From Bufo bufo (Eukaryota; Chordata; Amphibia; Anura; Bufonidae), in assembly GCF_905171765.1 (NCBI RefSeq), contig NC_053392.1:39011114-39075113 (forward strand): 64,000 bases of DNA, given 5' to 3'. Position 1 is the first letter of the stretch; every line of letters starts with the position of its first letter. Positions 12,101-20,394 of the stretch are shown one piece after another. Made by a program: the position numbers and the translations under genes. The notes under the pieces are model-generated. The model worked only from the letters and a program-made list of their open reading frames with translations, did no database searches and was not told where the DNA came from.

Positions 12101-15100
12101 TTTTATCAAAGACATGTAGAACAATAAATTTAGAGAAAAATTTATATAGAAATGTAGTTTTATTTGAAAAAATTTACAACAGAAAGTGAAAAATGTCATG
12201 TCATTTTTTTGCAAAAATTTCGGTCATTTTTGATTAATATAAAAAAAAAAAAAAGTAAAAATGTCAGCAGCAGTGAAATACCACCAAATGAAAGCTCTAT
12301 TAGTGAGAAGAAAAGGAGGTAAAATTCATCTGGGTGGTAAGTTGTATGACCGCGCAATAAACGGTGAAAGTAGGGTAGGTCAGAAGTGTAAAAAGTGGCC
12401 TGGTCATTAAGGGGGTTTAAGCACTGGGGGCTGAGGTGGTTAAAGGGGTTGTCAAGGATTGACGTGTCATATTAGACCTTCACACCACCAGACCGGGAAA
12501 GGGAAGCATACCTACCTGTTCCCTGCCTCTCGGTTTAGGCTCCATGGGTCCCCCGCCGCCTTATGTCCCAGCCTGTTCTAGGGGCACTGTCAATCACTGC
12601 CTGACCCAGTCTGTACATGAAGTTTATAGGCAGGGACCAGAAGTCCAGTAAAGAGAAGCAAGGAGCCGAAACGGTGCGGGTAGGTATACATCTCTTCACA
12701 GGTCCCACTGGTTGGCATACAGTTAAAAATAAACTCTGGACAACCCCTTTAACCCCATAGGGACACAGCCTTATTTCACCTTAAGGACCAGGCCATTTTA
12801 TGAAAATCTGACCACTGTCACTTTAAGTGCTGATAACTTTAAAACGCTTTGACTTATCCAGGCCGTTCTGAGATTGTTTTTTCGTCACATATTGTACTTC
12901 ATGACACTGGTAAAATGAAGTCAAAAAAATTTTTTTTTTTGCACAAAATAATACCTAATTTACCCAAAAATTTGAAAAATTTGCAAATTTCAAAGTTTCA
13001 GTTTCTCTACTTCTGTAATACATAGTAATACCCCCAAAAATTGTAATGACTTTACATTCCCCATATGTCTACTTCATGTTTGAATTGTTTTGGGAATTAT
13101 ATTTTATTTTTTGGGGATGTTATAAGGCTTAGAAGTTTAGAAGCAAATCTTGAAATTTTTCAGAAATTTACAAAAACTCAATTTTTAGGGACCAGTTCAA
13201 GTCTGAAGTCACTTTGCGAGGCTTACATAAGAGTTATTGGCAAATGGGGATGAAATTTGAGAATTTCATTTTTTGGCCTAATTTTCCATTTTAACCCATT
13301 TTTTCCACTAACAAAGCAAGGGTTAACAGCCAAACAAGACTGTATCTTTATTGCCCTGACTCTGCCGTTTACGTAAACACGCCAATATGTGGCCGTAAAC
13401 TACTGTACGGCCACACAGCGGGGCGTAGAGTGAAAGGTGCGCGGTTTGGTTTTTGGAAGGCAGATTTTGCTGGACTGGTTTTTTGACACCATGTCCCATT
13501 TGAAGCCCCCCTGATGCACCCCTAGAGTAGAAACTCCATAAAAGTGACCCCATCTAAGAAACTACACCCCTCAAGGTATTCAAAACTGATTTTACAAACG
13601 TTGTTAACCCTTTAGGTGTTGCACAAGATTTAATGGAAAATAGAGATACAATTTCAAAATTTCACTTTTTTGGCAGATTTTCCATTTTAATATTTTTTTT
13701 CCAGTTACAAAGCAAGGGTTAACAGCCAAACAAAGCTCATTATTTATGGCCCTGATTCTGTAGTTTACAGAAACACCCCATATGTGGCCATAAACTGCTG
13801 TACGGGCACACGGCAGGGCGCAGAAGGAAAGGAATGCCATACGGTTTTTGGAAGGCAGATTTTGCTGGACTGTTTTTTTTGACACAATGTCCCATTTGAA
13901 GCCCCCTGATGCACCCCTAGAGTAGAAACTCCAAAAAAGTGACCCCATTTTAGAAACTACGGGATAGGGTGGCAGTTTTGTTGGTACTAGTTTAGGGTAC
14001 ATATGATTTTTGGTTGCTCTATATTACACTTTTTGTGAGGCAAGGTAACAAGAAATAGCTTTTTTGGCACTGTTTTTTTTTTTTTGTTATTTACAACATT
14101 CATCTGACAGGTTAGATCATGTGGTATTTTTATAGAGCAGGTTGTCACGGACGCGGCGATACCTAATATGTATACTTTTTTTTTTTATTTATGTAAGTTT
14201 TACACAATGATTTCATTTTGAAAACAAAGAAAATGTTTTAGTGTCTCCATAGTCTAAGAGCCATAGTTTTTGGGCGATTATCTTAAGTAGGGTCTCATTT
14301 TTTGCGGGATGAGATGACGGTTTGATTGGCACTATTTTGGGGTGCATATGACTTTTTGATCGCTTGCCATTACACTTTTTGTGACGCAAGAGGACAAAAA
14401 ATGGCATTTTTTACACCGTTTTTATTTTAAATTTTTTACGGTGGTCATCTGAGGGGTTAGATCATGTGATATTTTTATAGAGCCGGTCGATACGGACGCG
14501 GCGATACCTAATATGTATACTTTTTTTTAAAATTTATGTAAGTTTTACACAAGGATTTCATTTTTGAAACAAAAAAAACATGTTTTAGTGTTTCCATAGT
14601 CTAAGAGCCATAGTTTTTTCAGTTTTGGGGCGATTATCTTGGGTAGGGTATGATTTTTGTGGGATGAGATGACGGTTTGATTGGTACTATTTTGGCGTAC
14701 ATGCGACTTTTTTGATCACTTTTATTACCTTTTTTTGGGAAGTAAGGTGGGCAAAATTTCAATTTCATCATAGTTTTTTATTTTTATGGCGTTCACCGTT
14801 CGGGTAAAGTAACATGATCAGGTTGTTACGGACGCGGCGATACCAAACATGTGTAGGGAATTTTATTTTTTTCATTTTTAATCAGTGATAAATGTGTTTT
14901 TTGATTTTTACTTGTTTTTCACTTTTTTTTTTACCCAGACCCACTTGGTTCTTGAAGATCCAGTGGGTCTGATGTCTGCGTAATACAGTACAGTACAATA
15001 TATATTGTACTGTACTTTACTTACACTTTGTCTGAACAGATCTCTGCCTTTAGCACAGATCTGTTCAGCACCATGGACAGCAGGATGCCTGAGACGGCGT

Positions 15101-18100
15101 CCTGTTGCCATGGGAACCTTCCCCGTCTGCTCAGAACTTCGCAGACGGGGAAGGGTAAGGACGGGGCTGTCTGGGGGCTCTCTCCCTCTCCCATCGGGGG
15201 GCTGCAAAGGCACAGTAGCCCCCCAATGGGAGAGGGAGGGAGCTCCCTCTTACTGTTAACTTTTTCCATACAGCGGTCCGTACGGACCGCTGTATGGAAA
15301 GGGTTAAACGGCTGACATCGCATCGCAGATGTCAGCCGTTTATACCAGGGTGCCAGCAATGTGCTGGCACCCTGGTATACCCACTAACCACCAACGATCA
15401 TTCAAGGGGAGGCGGGCGGGGGATCGCGATCCCGCCTGCCGCACCGCCCGCCTCCCGCAACCCTCCCCCTGCACCTCCCACCGGGGCTAAAATCACTCAG
15501 TGGTGCAGGGGGTGGGATACAGATATATTTTGGACATTATAAAGTTTCTGATCCTCGCGGTCAGGGACTGCGGGGATCAGAAACTGCAGAAAGCGCATCA
15601 AACCGCAGGTCTGAATTGACCTGCGGTTTGTTGCGATCGCCGACATGGGGGGGGTCACGGGACCCCCCCGCGCATTTAGCCTAGGTGCCTGCTCAATGAT
15701 TTGAGCAGGCACCTTGTTCCGATCACTGCCGGCCAGGCGGCAGTGATCGGAACAACACATGACGTACCAGTACGTCATGTGTCCTTAAGAGGTTAAGGGG
15801 TTAGGCACATATCTGCCTAGATCTCAAAATAATGGGACCTTCTACCAGGAAATGATTCAAGAGTCGCCTGTGGCCCCCACTTCCAAACCTCTCGCCATAG
15901 GTTGATGCAGTCACATGACCTGCAAACCAGTAAAAGTGGAGCTTCCCTTTAAGCAATGACCCACCCAAATGCAACAAGGTAAATCTGTGATTTCATACCT
16001 TCAGGCCCCGCGCCATGTTCAGGGCCACTTTAAGAATGGTGTCAGCAGGAAACGGGCCCAGGCACTTCTCGTTCCTCTCCTCTATGAGGTCGTTCAGCGA
16101 CTTCTCTCCGCCGTACTCCATGGCCAGGCACAGGCTGCCATCATTGGTCTTGGTCAGCCCCCGGTAACCTGAGATGGACATGTTTAATTTTTAGTTATGC
16201 TCAGCCAATGGCAGGCGACGACAGGAACAAGCCTCCCTAGCATCACGGGTGACGATAGGTAGGCTCGTCGCTGCCTGCCATTGGCTGACCCCCAACCTGA
16301 CACCGGATGTTTTCATCTGCACGCGGGGTCACAGGGTCGTCTGCACAGCGGCAGCCATGCGGGAACCAGGAGCAGCGAGCTAGGTGAGTAGAATCAGTGT
16401 GAAGGTCGCGGGCATACGGGGGGAAATTTCCAGGCTCGGATAACCCCTTTAACTTCCACTAGACCCCTTTAAACGTCCATGTGTAGGCACTGATGTGGCC
16501 CCCACCGGTCTCCAAAGTGCAGATAGCAGTAAGAAGCGATCTGATGATGTCATAGGCTGTACAGGACTCAGTGTCAGACTAGCAAGAAAATCTGGCTAAT
16601 CCAGTATTGTGCCATGTCTGCCACAGACCATCTTACCAGAAGTTCTCCAGACTCTACACTCACCGATGATGTTGGGGTGTTGCAGGTTTTTGAGGATTTT
16701 GGCCTCATCATTCAGTCTTTGCTCATACAGGTTCTTGCTGGACTTATCACATTGTTTATTCACCTTCTTCACAGCCCAAGGAGAGTGAGATAAACCTTTA
16801 GGTGACCTGAGGAATGATACATAAGGAAACTGATACATCCTGTATTATCCTCCAGAGCTGCACTCCCTATTCTGCTGGTGGAGTCACTGTGTACATACAT
16901 TACATTACTTATCCTGTACTGATCCTGAGTTACATCCTGTATTATACTCCAGAGCTGCACTCACTATTCTGCTGGTGGAGTCACTGTGTACATACATTAC
17001 TTATCCTGTACTGATCCCGAGTTACATCCTGCATTATACTCCAGAGCTGCACTCGCTCTGGTTATAACATCCCCCCCAGTATAATACAGCCCCCCCATAT
17101 CACTGGTGCAGTCACTGTGTACATACATTACTGATCCTGGGTTACATCCTAAATTATACTCCAGAGCTGCACTCACTATACTGCTGGTGAAGTCACTGTG
17201 TACATACATTACTTATCCTGTACTGATCCTGTATTATACTCCAGAGCTGCACTCACTATTCTGCTGGTGCAGTCACTGTGTACATACATTACTTATCCTG
17301 TACTGATCCTGTATTATACTCCAGAGCTGCACTCACTATTCTGCTGGTGCAGTCACTGTGTACATACATTACTTATCCTGTACTGATCCTGAGTTACATC
17401 CTGTATTATACTCCAGAGCTGCACTCACTATTCTGCTGGTGCAGTCACTGTGTACATACATTACTTATCCTGTACTGATCCCGAGTTACATCCTGTATTA
17501 TACTCCAGAGCTGCACTCACTATTCTGCTGGTGAAGTCACTGTGTACATACTGACCACAAGCTTGCAGGCTGTACATTAGTTGACGGCACATTGTCCCGG
17601 GTAAAGAGGACTCTTCAGTGACGGAACAATCAGGGAACAGTTGGAGAATAGTGAATGCAGCTCTGGAGTACAATACATCAAGACACTGGTGCACAGGGTG
17701 TGTGGTCTTCCAGGAGTGAACCCTGTGATAGCAGATGGGTGTCTCCGGAGAGGACTTACCTTTTCATGAGGTAAACGCTGACTCCGGTGCCGTAACCAAA
17801 CTTCTTCATGAATGGTGAGGCTGGTATAGCGAAGGAGGGGGAGGGGGTGACAGGTCCTGGGACAGAGGAATAGTGTGGTTATAATAGTGCCGCCTGGTCC
17901 TGGCTCTATAGTGTGCGCTCCTCCCCTGCAGGCCGGATACGCAGGGCAGCAGTTTTTGGCCTTTAGGCCTCGTGCACGACGGTATTCCCAGTCCTCATCA
18001 GATTGGATGTGGACCCTTCATATCAATAGGACCGCAAAAGATGCAGACAACATACCGCAAGCTGTCCACATCCGTATGTCCGTGCAGCCCCACAAAATAC

Positions 18101-19325
18101 ACCCCCAGTATAATACAGCCCCCCCTCCATATCACTGTATGATGACATCACCCCCCAGTATAATACAGCCCCCCCTCCAAATCACTGTATGATGACATCA
18201 CCCCCAGTATAATACAGCCCCCCCATATCACTGTATGATGACATCACCCCCCCAGTATAATACAGCCCCCCCATATCACTGTATGACGACATCACCCCCC
18301 AGTATAATACAGCCCCCCCTCCAAATCACTGTATGACGACATCACCCCCCAGTATAATACAGCCCCCCCATATCACTGTATGACGACATCACCCCCCAGT
18401 ATAATACAGCCCCCCCATATCACTGTATGATGACATCACCCCCAGTATAATACAGCCCCCCCTCCATATCACTGTATGATGACATCACCCCCCAGTATAA
18501 TACAGCCCCCCCTCCATATCACTGTATGATGACATCACCCCCCAGTATAATACAGCCCCCCCCTCCAAATCACTGTATGATGACATCCCCCCCAGTATAA
18601 TACAGCCCCCCCTCCAAATCACTGTATGACGACATCACCCCCAGTATAATACAGCCCCCCCATATCACTGTATGATGACATCACCCCCCAGTATAATACA
18701 GCCCCCCCTCCAAATCACTGTATGATGACATCACCCCCAGTATAATACAGCCCCCCCATATCACTGTATGATGACATCACCCCCCCAGTATAATACAGCC
18801 CCCCCATATCACTGTATGATGACATCACCCCCCAGTATAATACAGCCCCCCCTCCAAATCACTGTATGACGACATCACCCCCCAGTATAATACAGCCCCC
18901 CATATCACTGTATGATGACATCACCCCCCAGTATAATACAGCCCCCCCATATCACTGTATGACGACATCACCCCCAGTATAATACAGCCCCCCCATATCA
19001 CTGTATGATGACATCACCCCCAGTATAATACAGCCCCCCCCATATCACTGTATGATGACATCACCCCCAGTATAATACAGCCCCCCCCATATCACTGTAT
19101 GATGACATCACACTCCAGTATAATACAACCCCCCCATATCATTGCATGACATCACCCCCATTACATATCAACGTCACAGATGCTTTTACTGTAGTGACGT
19201 CACACGCGGTATCTCCGTCCTGTATACACTAGTGCAGACGTTATAACCGCGGTGCGGCTCTCACCGGAGCTCTTCTTCCTCTCCACCTTACAGGGGGTCT
19301 TGAAGCTGCTCTCTGAGGTCTCCAT
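49..19325 (-). CDS. PBK: PBK/TOPK kinase gene, first five coding exons (3' part off window)
   Basis: PBK is a serine/threonine kinase of the MAPKK-like group, active in mitosis and in p38/JNK signalling. Five minus-strand exons join in phase: 19325-19265, 17856-17760, 16806-16664, 16168-15999 and 178-49 (601 nt, about 200 residues). Each has GT-AG borders on the minus strand. Visible features: a CDK1-type site FKTP (Thr10), glycine loop GYGTGVSVY (41-49), the AVKK lysine (66 or 67), [11 protein letters not shown] (118-128), the catalytic loop HGDIKSSN (167-174; HGD instead of HRD, as in PBK) and the metal-binding DVG (188-190; DVG instead of DFG, also typical of PBK). The rest of the kinase lobe lies left of base 1. 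Introns 1, 2 and 4 are packed with repeats. The reading frame is intact throughout, so this looks like a functional gene. The identification is from recognised family motifs. Confidence 0.95.
482..617. repeat. Palindromic MITE-like fragment in PBK intron 4
   Basis: Inverted arms at about 482-522 and 546-590 share TATATCGCTAGG / CCTAGCGATATA and AGATAGGTG / CACCTATCT. The block ends in GGCCAACCCCTTTAA, resembling the termini of other TTAA-type MITEs here. The other end was not found. 179-481 and 618-690 show nothing recognisable. Confidence 0.45.
690..1247 (+). mobile_element. piggyBac-derived element, left part (split by the PLE)
   Basis: This sequence continues after the PLE at 9229, across the duplicated 15-bp target. 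It holds short palindromes (793-840, and 886-925 with GCTCCTCTGCTGG / CCAGCAGAGGAGC). The assignment follows from the right part, which encodes a piggyBac-like N-terminus and ends at TTAA. The left boundary is uncertain; no terminal TTAA was fixed. Confidence 0.5.
1233..1247. repeat. PLE target-site duplication, left copy
   Basis: CAGATCTATAATTGT occurs here and again at 9214-9228, exactly bounding the Penelope-like insertion. A 15-bp duplication is consistent with target-primed insertion. Confidence 0.85.
1248..3199 (-). mobile_element. Penelope-like element: inverted 5'-truncated copy
   Basis: The reverse complement of this block matches about 7133-9103 of the plus-strand PLE. It covers the C-terminal half of the reverse transcriptase (RFIDD-type catalytic box), the GIY-YIG endonuclease and the 3' untranslated region with its hammerhead-like motif. 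It is joined head-on to the 5' end of the main copy at 3199/3200. An inverted truncated copy upstream of a longer copy is a known PLE insertion form. It is less intact than the main copy; one small in-frame deletion removes codons at the position of 7423-7434. Confidence 0.85.
1726..1767 (-). ncRNA. Hammerhead-like motif, inverted PLE copy (degenerate)
   Basis: The minus-strand counterpart of 8587-8628. Stem I (CTCC/GGAG) and the ACGCGT segment are kept, but the core GAAA reads GTAA and stem II has a mismatch, so it is probably inactive. Confidence 0.55.
3201..3281 (+). repeat. PLE pseudo-LTR, 5' copy
   Basis: A direct repeat of about 80 bp, nearly identical to 9130-9212, beginning GTTTTGTGTGGTTCTTGCC. 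Partial terminal direct repeats of this kind are characteristic of PLEs. Confidence 0.75.
3642..5214. mobile_element. hAT-type non-autonomous DNA transposon inside the PLE
   Basis: Terminal inverted repeats TAGGGATGTCCCGATACCA (3642-3660) and its complement (5196-5214) are flanked by an 8-bp duplication GAAATTAT (3634-3641 and 5215-5222), the hAT signature. Subterminal repeats of GATACC / GGTATC follow. No transposase is present. Most of the interior is a 33-bp minisatellite. The insertion plus duplication is 1581 bp, a multiple of three, so the PLE frame continues across it. Confidence 0.9.
4125..5045. repeat. 33/32-bp minisatellite inside the hAT element
   Basis: About 28 tandem copies of a unit containing CATACAGTATAACGTCTCC, then TTGTGGCTGCC and five or six C. 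Lengths of 33 (six C) or 32 (five C) explain why several frames stay open. The long [15 protein letters not shown] translations on the minus strand are an artefact of this periodicity, not genes. Confidence 0.95.
8587..8628 (+). ncRNA. Hammerhead ribozyme-like motif in PLE 3' region
   Basis: The layout is that of a type I hammerhead. Stem I is CTCC (8587-8590) with GGAG (8625-8628), extended by GCCAGG / CCTGGC further out. The core is CTGAGGGA (8591-8598). Stem II is GAACAG (8599-8604), loop CGTG, CTGTTC (8609-8614). Then come GAAA (8615-8618), a minimal stem III (CGCGT) and the cleavage-site T at 8624. The core has one base more than the canonical CUGANGA, so activity is doubtful. PLEs are known to carry minimal hammerheads. 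Confidence 0.65.
9130..9212 (+). repeat. PLE pseudo-LTR, 3' copy
   Basis: The second copy of the repeat at 3201-3281. It ends directly at the target duplication. Confidence 0.75.
9214..9228. repeat. PLE target-site duplication, right copy
   Basis: An exact copy of 1233-1247 (CAGATCTATAATTGT). After it, piggyBac 5' sequence resumes. Confidence 0.85.
9531..10034 (+). pseudogene. piggyBac-like transposase N-terminal remnant
   Basis: This 167-codon frame starts with [20 protein letters not shown] and a run of acidic and serine residues ([10 protein letters not shown]), typical of the disordered N-terminus of piggyBac transposases. From about residue 140 it runs into palindromic non-coding sequence ([10 protein letters not shown]...) and stops. 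The DDD catalytic domain and the C-terminal cysteine-rich finger are absent, so it cannot be a working transposase. Confidence 0.65.
9951..10490. repeat. Long palindrome in piggyBac-derived element
   Basis: Arms of roughly 240 bp (about 9951-10190 and 10215-10490) are imperfect reverse complements, for example CACCCCAAAACACATTGCCC at about 10279-10298 and its complement near 10132-10151, separated by a T-rich spacer. The structure could form a very long hairpin in RNA or single-stranded DNA. Confidence 0.85.
10682..11903 (+). mobile_element. Short PLE-like (hammerhead-bearing) insertion
   Basis: A 1222-bp insertion bounded by a perfect 14-bp duplication GAATACCTTAGGGT (10668-10681 and 11904-11917). 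It holds an A-rich region with four degenerate repeats of AAAATCGGAAG (10880-11060), then a hammerhead motif with long stem I (11133-11214). No reverse transcriptase is visible, and the short open frame at 11276-11488 resembles nothing known. The hammerhead and the large duplication suggest a non-autonomous PLE or solo pseudo-LTR. Confidence 0.65.
11154..11197 (+). ncRNA. Hammerhead ribozyme, near-canonical core
   Basis: The core CTGAGGA (11158-11164) fits CUGANGA exactly. GAAA lies at 11184-11187, followed by minimal stem III CGCGT (11188-11192) and cleavage-site C (11193). Inner stem I is ACCA (11154-11157) with TGGT (11194-11197). Stem I extends strongly outward: ACAGGTGTA (near 11140) pairs with the segment ending ATACACCTGT (near 11212). 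Stem II (11165-11183) is weak. Of the three motifs in the window this is the best candidate for activity. Confidence 0.7.
12444..12748. mobile_element. TTAA-type MITE
   Basis: A 305-bp element flanked by TTAA (12440-12443 and 12749-12752) with inverted ends AGGGGTTGTC / GACAACCCCT. It has no coding capacity. It shares its left TTAA with the piggyBac-derived element and its right TTAA with the next element. Confidence 0.75.
13313..14850. repeat. Internal tandem duplications in the TTAA element
   Basis: A unit of about 393 bp (AGCAAGGGTTAACAGCCAAA at 13315 and again near 13711) occurs twice. Three copies of a unit of about 340-355 bp follow (shared GGTTAGATCATGTG and ACGGACGCGGCGATACC, near 14110-14155, 14455-14505 and 14810-14845). 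Confidence 0.8.
14936..15782. repeat. Array of about 16 consecutive hairpins
   Basis: Near-perfect inverted repeats follow one another with little spacing and all differ in sequence: 14936-14971, 14987-15016 (30-nt perfect palindrome), 15032-15068, an imperfect one near 15075-15108, 15117-15154 (14-bp arms), 15182-15238 (22-bp arms), 15263-15300 (38-nt perfect palindrome), 15306-15341, 15341-15379 (18-bp arms), 15407-15456, 15461-15516, 15543-15585, 15599-15630, 15647-15669, 15683-15714, 15716-15753 (16-bp arms) and 15755-15782. Confidence 0.9.
15999..16168 (-). CDS. PBK: PBK coding exon 4
   Basis: This 170-nt exon encodes the stretch from [20 protein letters not shown] to [13 protein letters not shown] (kinase hinge and helix E). 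The acceptor is CTCAG and the donor GTATG. It ends on a codon boundary (codon 157), which matches the phase-0 start of exon 5, 15.8 kb away. Confidence 0.94.
16200..16450. repeat. MITE-like palindrome in PBK intron 3
   Basis: CAGCCAATGGCAGGC (16203-16217) and its complement GCCTGCCATTGGCTG (16272-16286) bracket a short interior. The right side ends GGATAACCCCTTTAA (16438-16452), like other TTAA MITEs in the window. It is probably a truncated copy. Confidence 0.5.
16664..16806 (-). CDS. PBK: PBK coding exon 3
   Basis: This 143-nt exon encodes [16 protein letters not shown] (with the ATP-anchoring lysine) through [16 protein letters not shown] (helix C glutamate and following strand). The acceptor is CTCAG (complement of 16807-16811) and the donor is GTGAG (complement of 16659-16663). 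Confidence 0.93.
16835..17560 (+). repeat. 80-97-bp minisatellite in PBK intron 2 (array A)
   Basis: About eight copies of a unit containing CTCCAGAGCTGCACTCACTA, TTCTGCTGGTG, AGTCACTGTGTACATACATT and ACTTATCCTGTACTGATCC. Spacing alternates between about 80 and 91-97 bp, depending on a GAGTTACATCCT segment. One inverted partial unit lies at 17640-17680. The same unit, inverted, forms the array at 48290-49575. Confidence 0.93.
17760..17856 (-). CDS. PBK: PBK coding exon 2
   Basis: This 97-nt exon runs from a CAG acceptor (complement of 17857-17859) to a GTAAG donor (complement of 17755-17759). It encodes [20 protein letters not shown] plus flanking residues, which is the PBK N-terminal linker and glycine-rich loop. 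It enters in phase 1 and leaves in phase 2, matching exons 1 and 3. Confidence 0.92.
18095..19135. repeat. Minisatellite in PBK intron 1
   Basis: About 22 tandem units of 45-50 bp, each with a C run, AGTATAATACAG, another C run, ATCACTGTATGATGACATCA. Some units have GACGACATCA. It is closely related to the 5.7-kb array at 20395-26105 on the other side of the PBK promoter, but uses AATACAGCC where that array has AATACACCTCCC or AATACATCTCCC. Confidence 0.95.
19265..19325 (-). CDS. PBK: PBK coding exon 1
   Basis: The ATG is the complement of 19323-19325. The exon encodes [13 protein letters not shown] and then a basic stretch (VERKKSS), and ends in phase 1 at a GTGAG donor (complement of 19260-19264). 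The FKTP motif corresponds to the known CDK1-phosphorylated N-terminus of PBK. Any 5' UTR extends to higher coordinates, into the GC-rich promoter. Confidence 0.9.
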
Positions 19326-19500
19326 GCTGAGTGTCTGCTGGTACCGGCTCCACAATCCGCTCCTTCCTCCCGCGACACTTCAAACTACAGCAAGCGCGCT
19401 CCCGTCCGTGACGTCACCGGTCAACGGCGTGCCCGCGCGCGTACTGTCTTCAGAGGACGTGCACGTCATGACGTCATTACGGACAGGCCGCAAAATAGTA
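19326..19500 (-). promoter_or_regulatory. Probable PBK promoter / CpG-rich 5' region
   Basis: GC- and CpG-rich sequence lies directly upstream of the PBK start codon. It contains two perfect CRE palindromes (TGACGTCA, near 19410 and 19470) and, on the minus strand, TTTGAA (complement of 19379-19384), a match to the CHR element of G2/M genes. Mammalian PBK is cell-cycle regulated, so CREB/ATF and DREAM/MMB-type control is plausible. The transcription start was not determined. Confidence 0.6.
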
Positions 19501-19507
19501 GCGGCGG

Positions 19508-19975
19508 GAATGTGTGATACTGGCTGTAGTATATCTGATCTTATTATGTATGATACTGGCTGTAGTATATCTGATCTTATGTGTGATACTGGCTGTAGTA
19601 TATCTGATCTTATTATGTATGATACTGGCTGTAGTATATCTGATCTTATGTGTGATACTGGCTGTAGTATATCTGATCCTATTATGTGTGATACTGGCTG
19701 TAGTATATCTGATCTTATGTGTGATACTGGCTGTAGTATATCTGATCCTATTATGTGTGATACTGGCTGTAGTATATCTGATCTTATGTGTGATACTGGC
19801 TGTAGTATATCTGATCTTATGTGTGATACTGGCTGTAGTATATCTGATCTTATTATGTGTGATACTGGCTGTAGTATATCTGATCTTATGTGTGATACTG
19901 GCTGTAGTATATCTGATCTTATTATGTGTGATACTGGCTGTAGTATATCTGATCTTATGTGTGATACTGGCTGTA
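19508..19975. repeat. 36/33-bp alternating minisatellite upstream of PBK
   Basis: Thirteen full units and one partial unit of GTGTGATACTGGCTGTAGTA + TATCTGATCTTAT, mostly alternating between a 36-bp form (extra TAT) and a 33-bp form, so the array is largely dimeric. Because both lengths are multiples of three, a long open frame results. It has no start context or composition of a gene and overlaps PBK exon 1 antisense. Confidence 0.93.
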
Positions 19976-20022
19976 AAGTAATGCCATCATGTGGAATACT
20001 ACCTGCTGTAGGTTGTATCTAA

Positions 20023-20180
20023 TCCAATCGTGCTGTACCATCTGCTGAGCTGTGTATCTAATCCTATCCTGTGTGATACTGTCTGCTGAGCTGTGTATCT
20101 AATCCTATCCTGTGTGATACTGTCTGCTGAGCTGTGTATCTAATCCTATCATGTGTGATACTGTCTGCTGAGCTGTGTAG
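20023..20180. repeat. About 43-bp tandem repeat
   Basis: Three to four copies of a unit with TGTGTGATACTGTCTGCTGA + GCTGTGTATCTAATCCTATC. It shares TGTGATACTG with the preceding array, so the two are probably related by descent. Confidence 0.8.
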
Positions 20181-20223
20181 CTGAGCATCCAGAATAAAGA
20201 GCGCTGCTCCAGAGGACCCCAAA

Positions 20224-20322
20224 TGAATACTTGTGTATTAAAAAAACAAATCCGGCAGCCTGATGACTGTGACCTGTAGCTCTGTGTATTGTTATAGATT
20301 TATTTTTTAATAAACAAGTATT
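20224..20322. repeat. Inverted repeat between minisatellites
   Basis: GAATACTTGTGTATTAAAAAA (20224 on) and its near complement TTTTTTAATAAACAAGTATTC (to about 20322) could form a hairpin. 20180-20395 otherwise shows nothing recognisable. Confidence 0.6.
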
Positions 20323-20394
20323 CGCTTCTTCACATAAGTCTATTATATGTCACAGTCTGCTGAGCCTCTGTATCTAAGCCTGTCCTGTACATCT

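Larger units (their letters stand above)
9229..12439 (+). mobile_element. piggyBac-derived element, right part
   Basis: Continues the element begun near 690. It carries a 5' leader, the start of a piggyBac-like transposase (9531-10034), a large palindrome (9951-10490), a second inverted pair (10538-10570 / 10610-10640) and an AT-rich 3' region ending ...GCACTGGGGGCTGAGGTGG followed by TTAA (12440-12443). TTAA is the piggyBac target. The remainder of the transposase is missing. It was interrupted at 10682-11903 by a second, PLE-like element. Confidence 0.7.
12753..15792. mobile_element. 3-kb TTAA-flanked non-autonomous DNA transposon
   Basis: Flanked by TTAA (12749-12752 and 15793-15796). The ends are related as inverted repeats: CCCCATAGGGACACAG at the left, and CCTCTTAAGGACACATG on the complement at the right. 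The interior has two sets of imperfect tandem duplications (13313-14000 and 14000-14850) and then a dense run of hairpins (14936-15782). No transposase was found. A piggyBac or Kolobok source is inferred from the TTAA target only. Confidence 0.7.

Noticed and set aside
15005..15315. Overlapping open frames on both strands
   Set aside because: They fall in the hairpin array, where palindromes mirror frames between strands.
19252..20022. 256-codon plus-strand frame with DTGCSISDL repeats
   Set aside because: It starts antisense to PBK exon 1 and promoter and then follows the 36/33-bp minisatellite; the period, a multiple of three, keeps it open.
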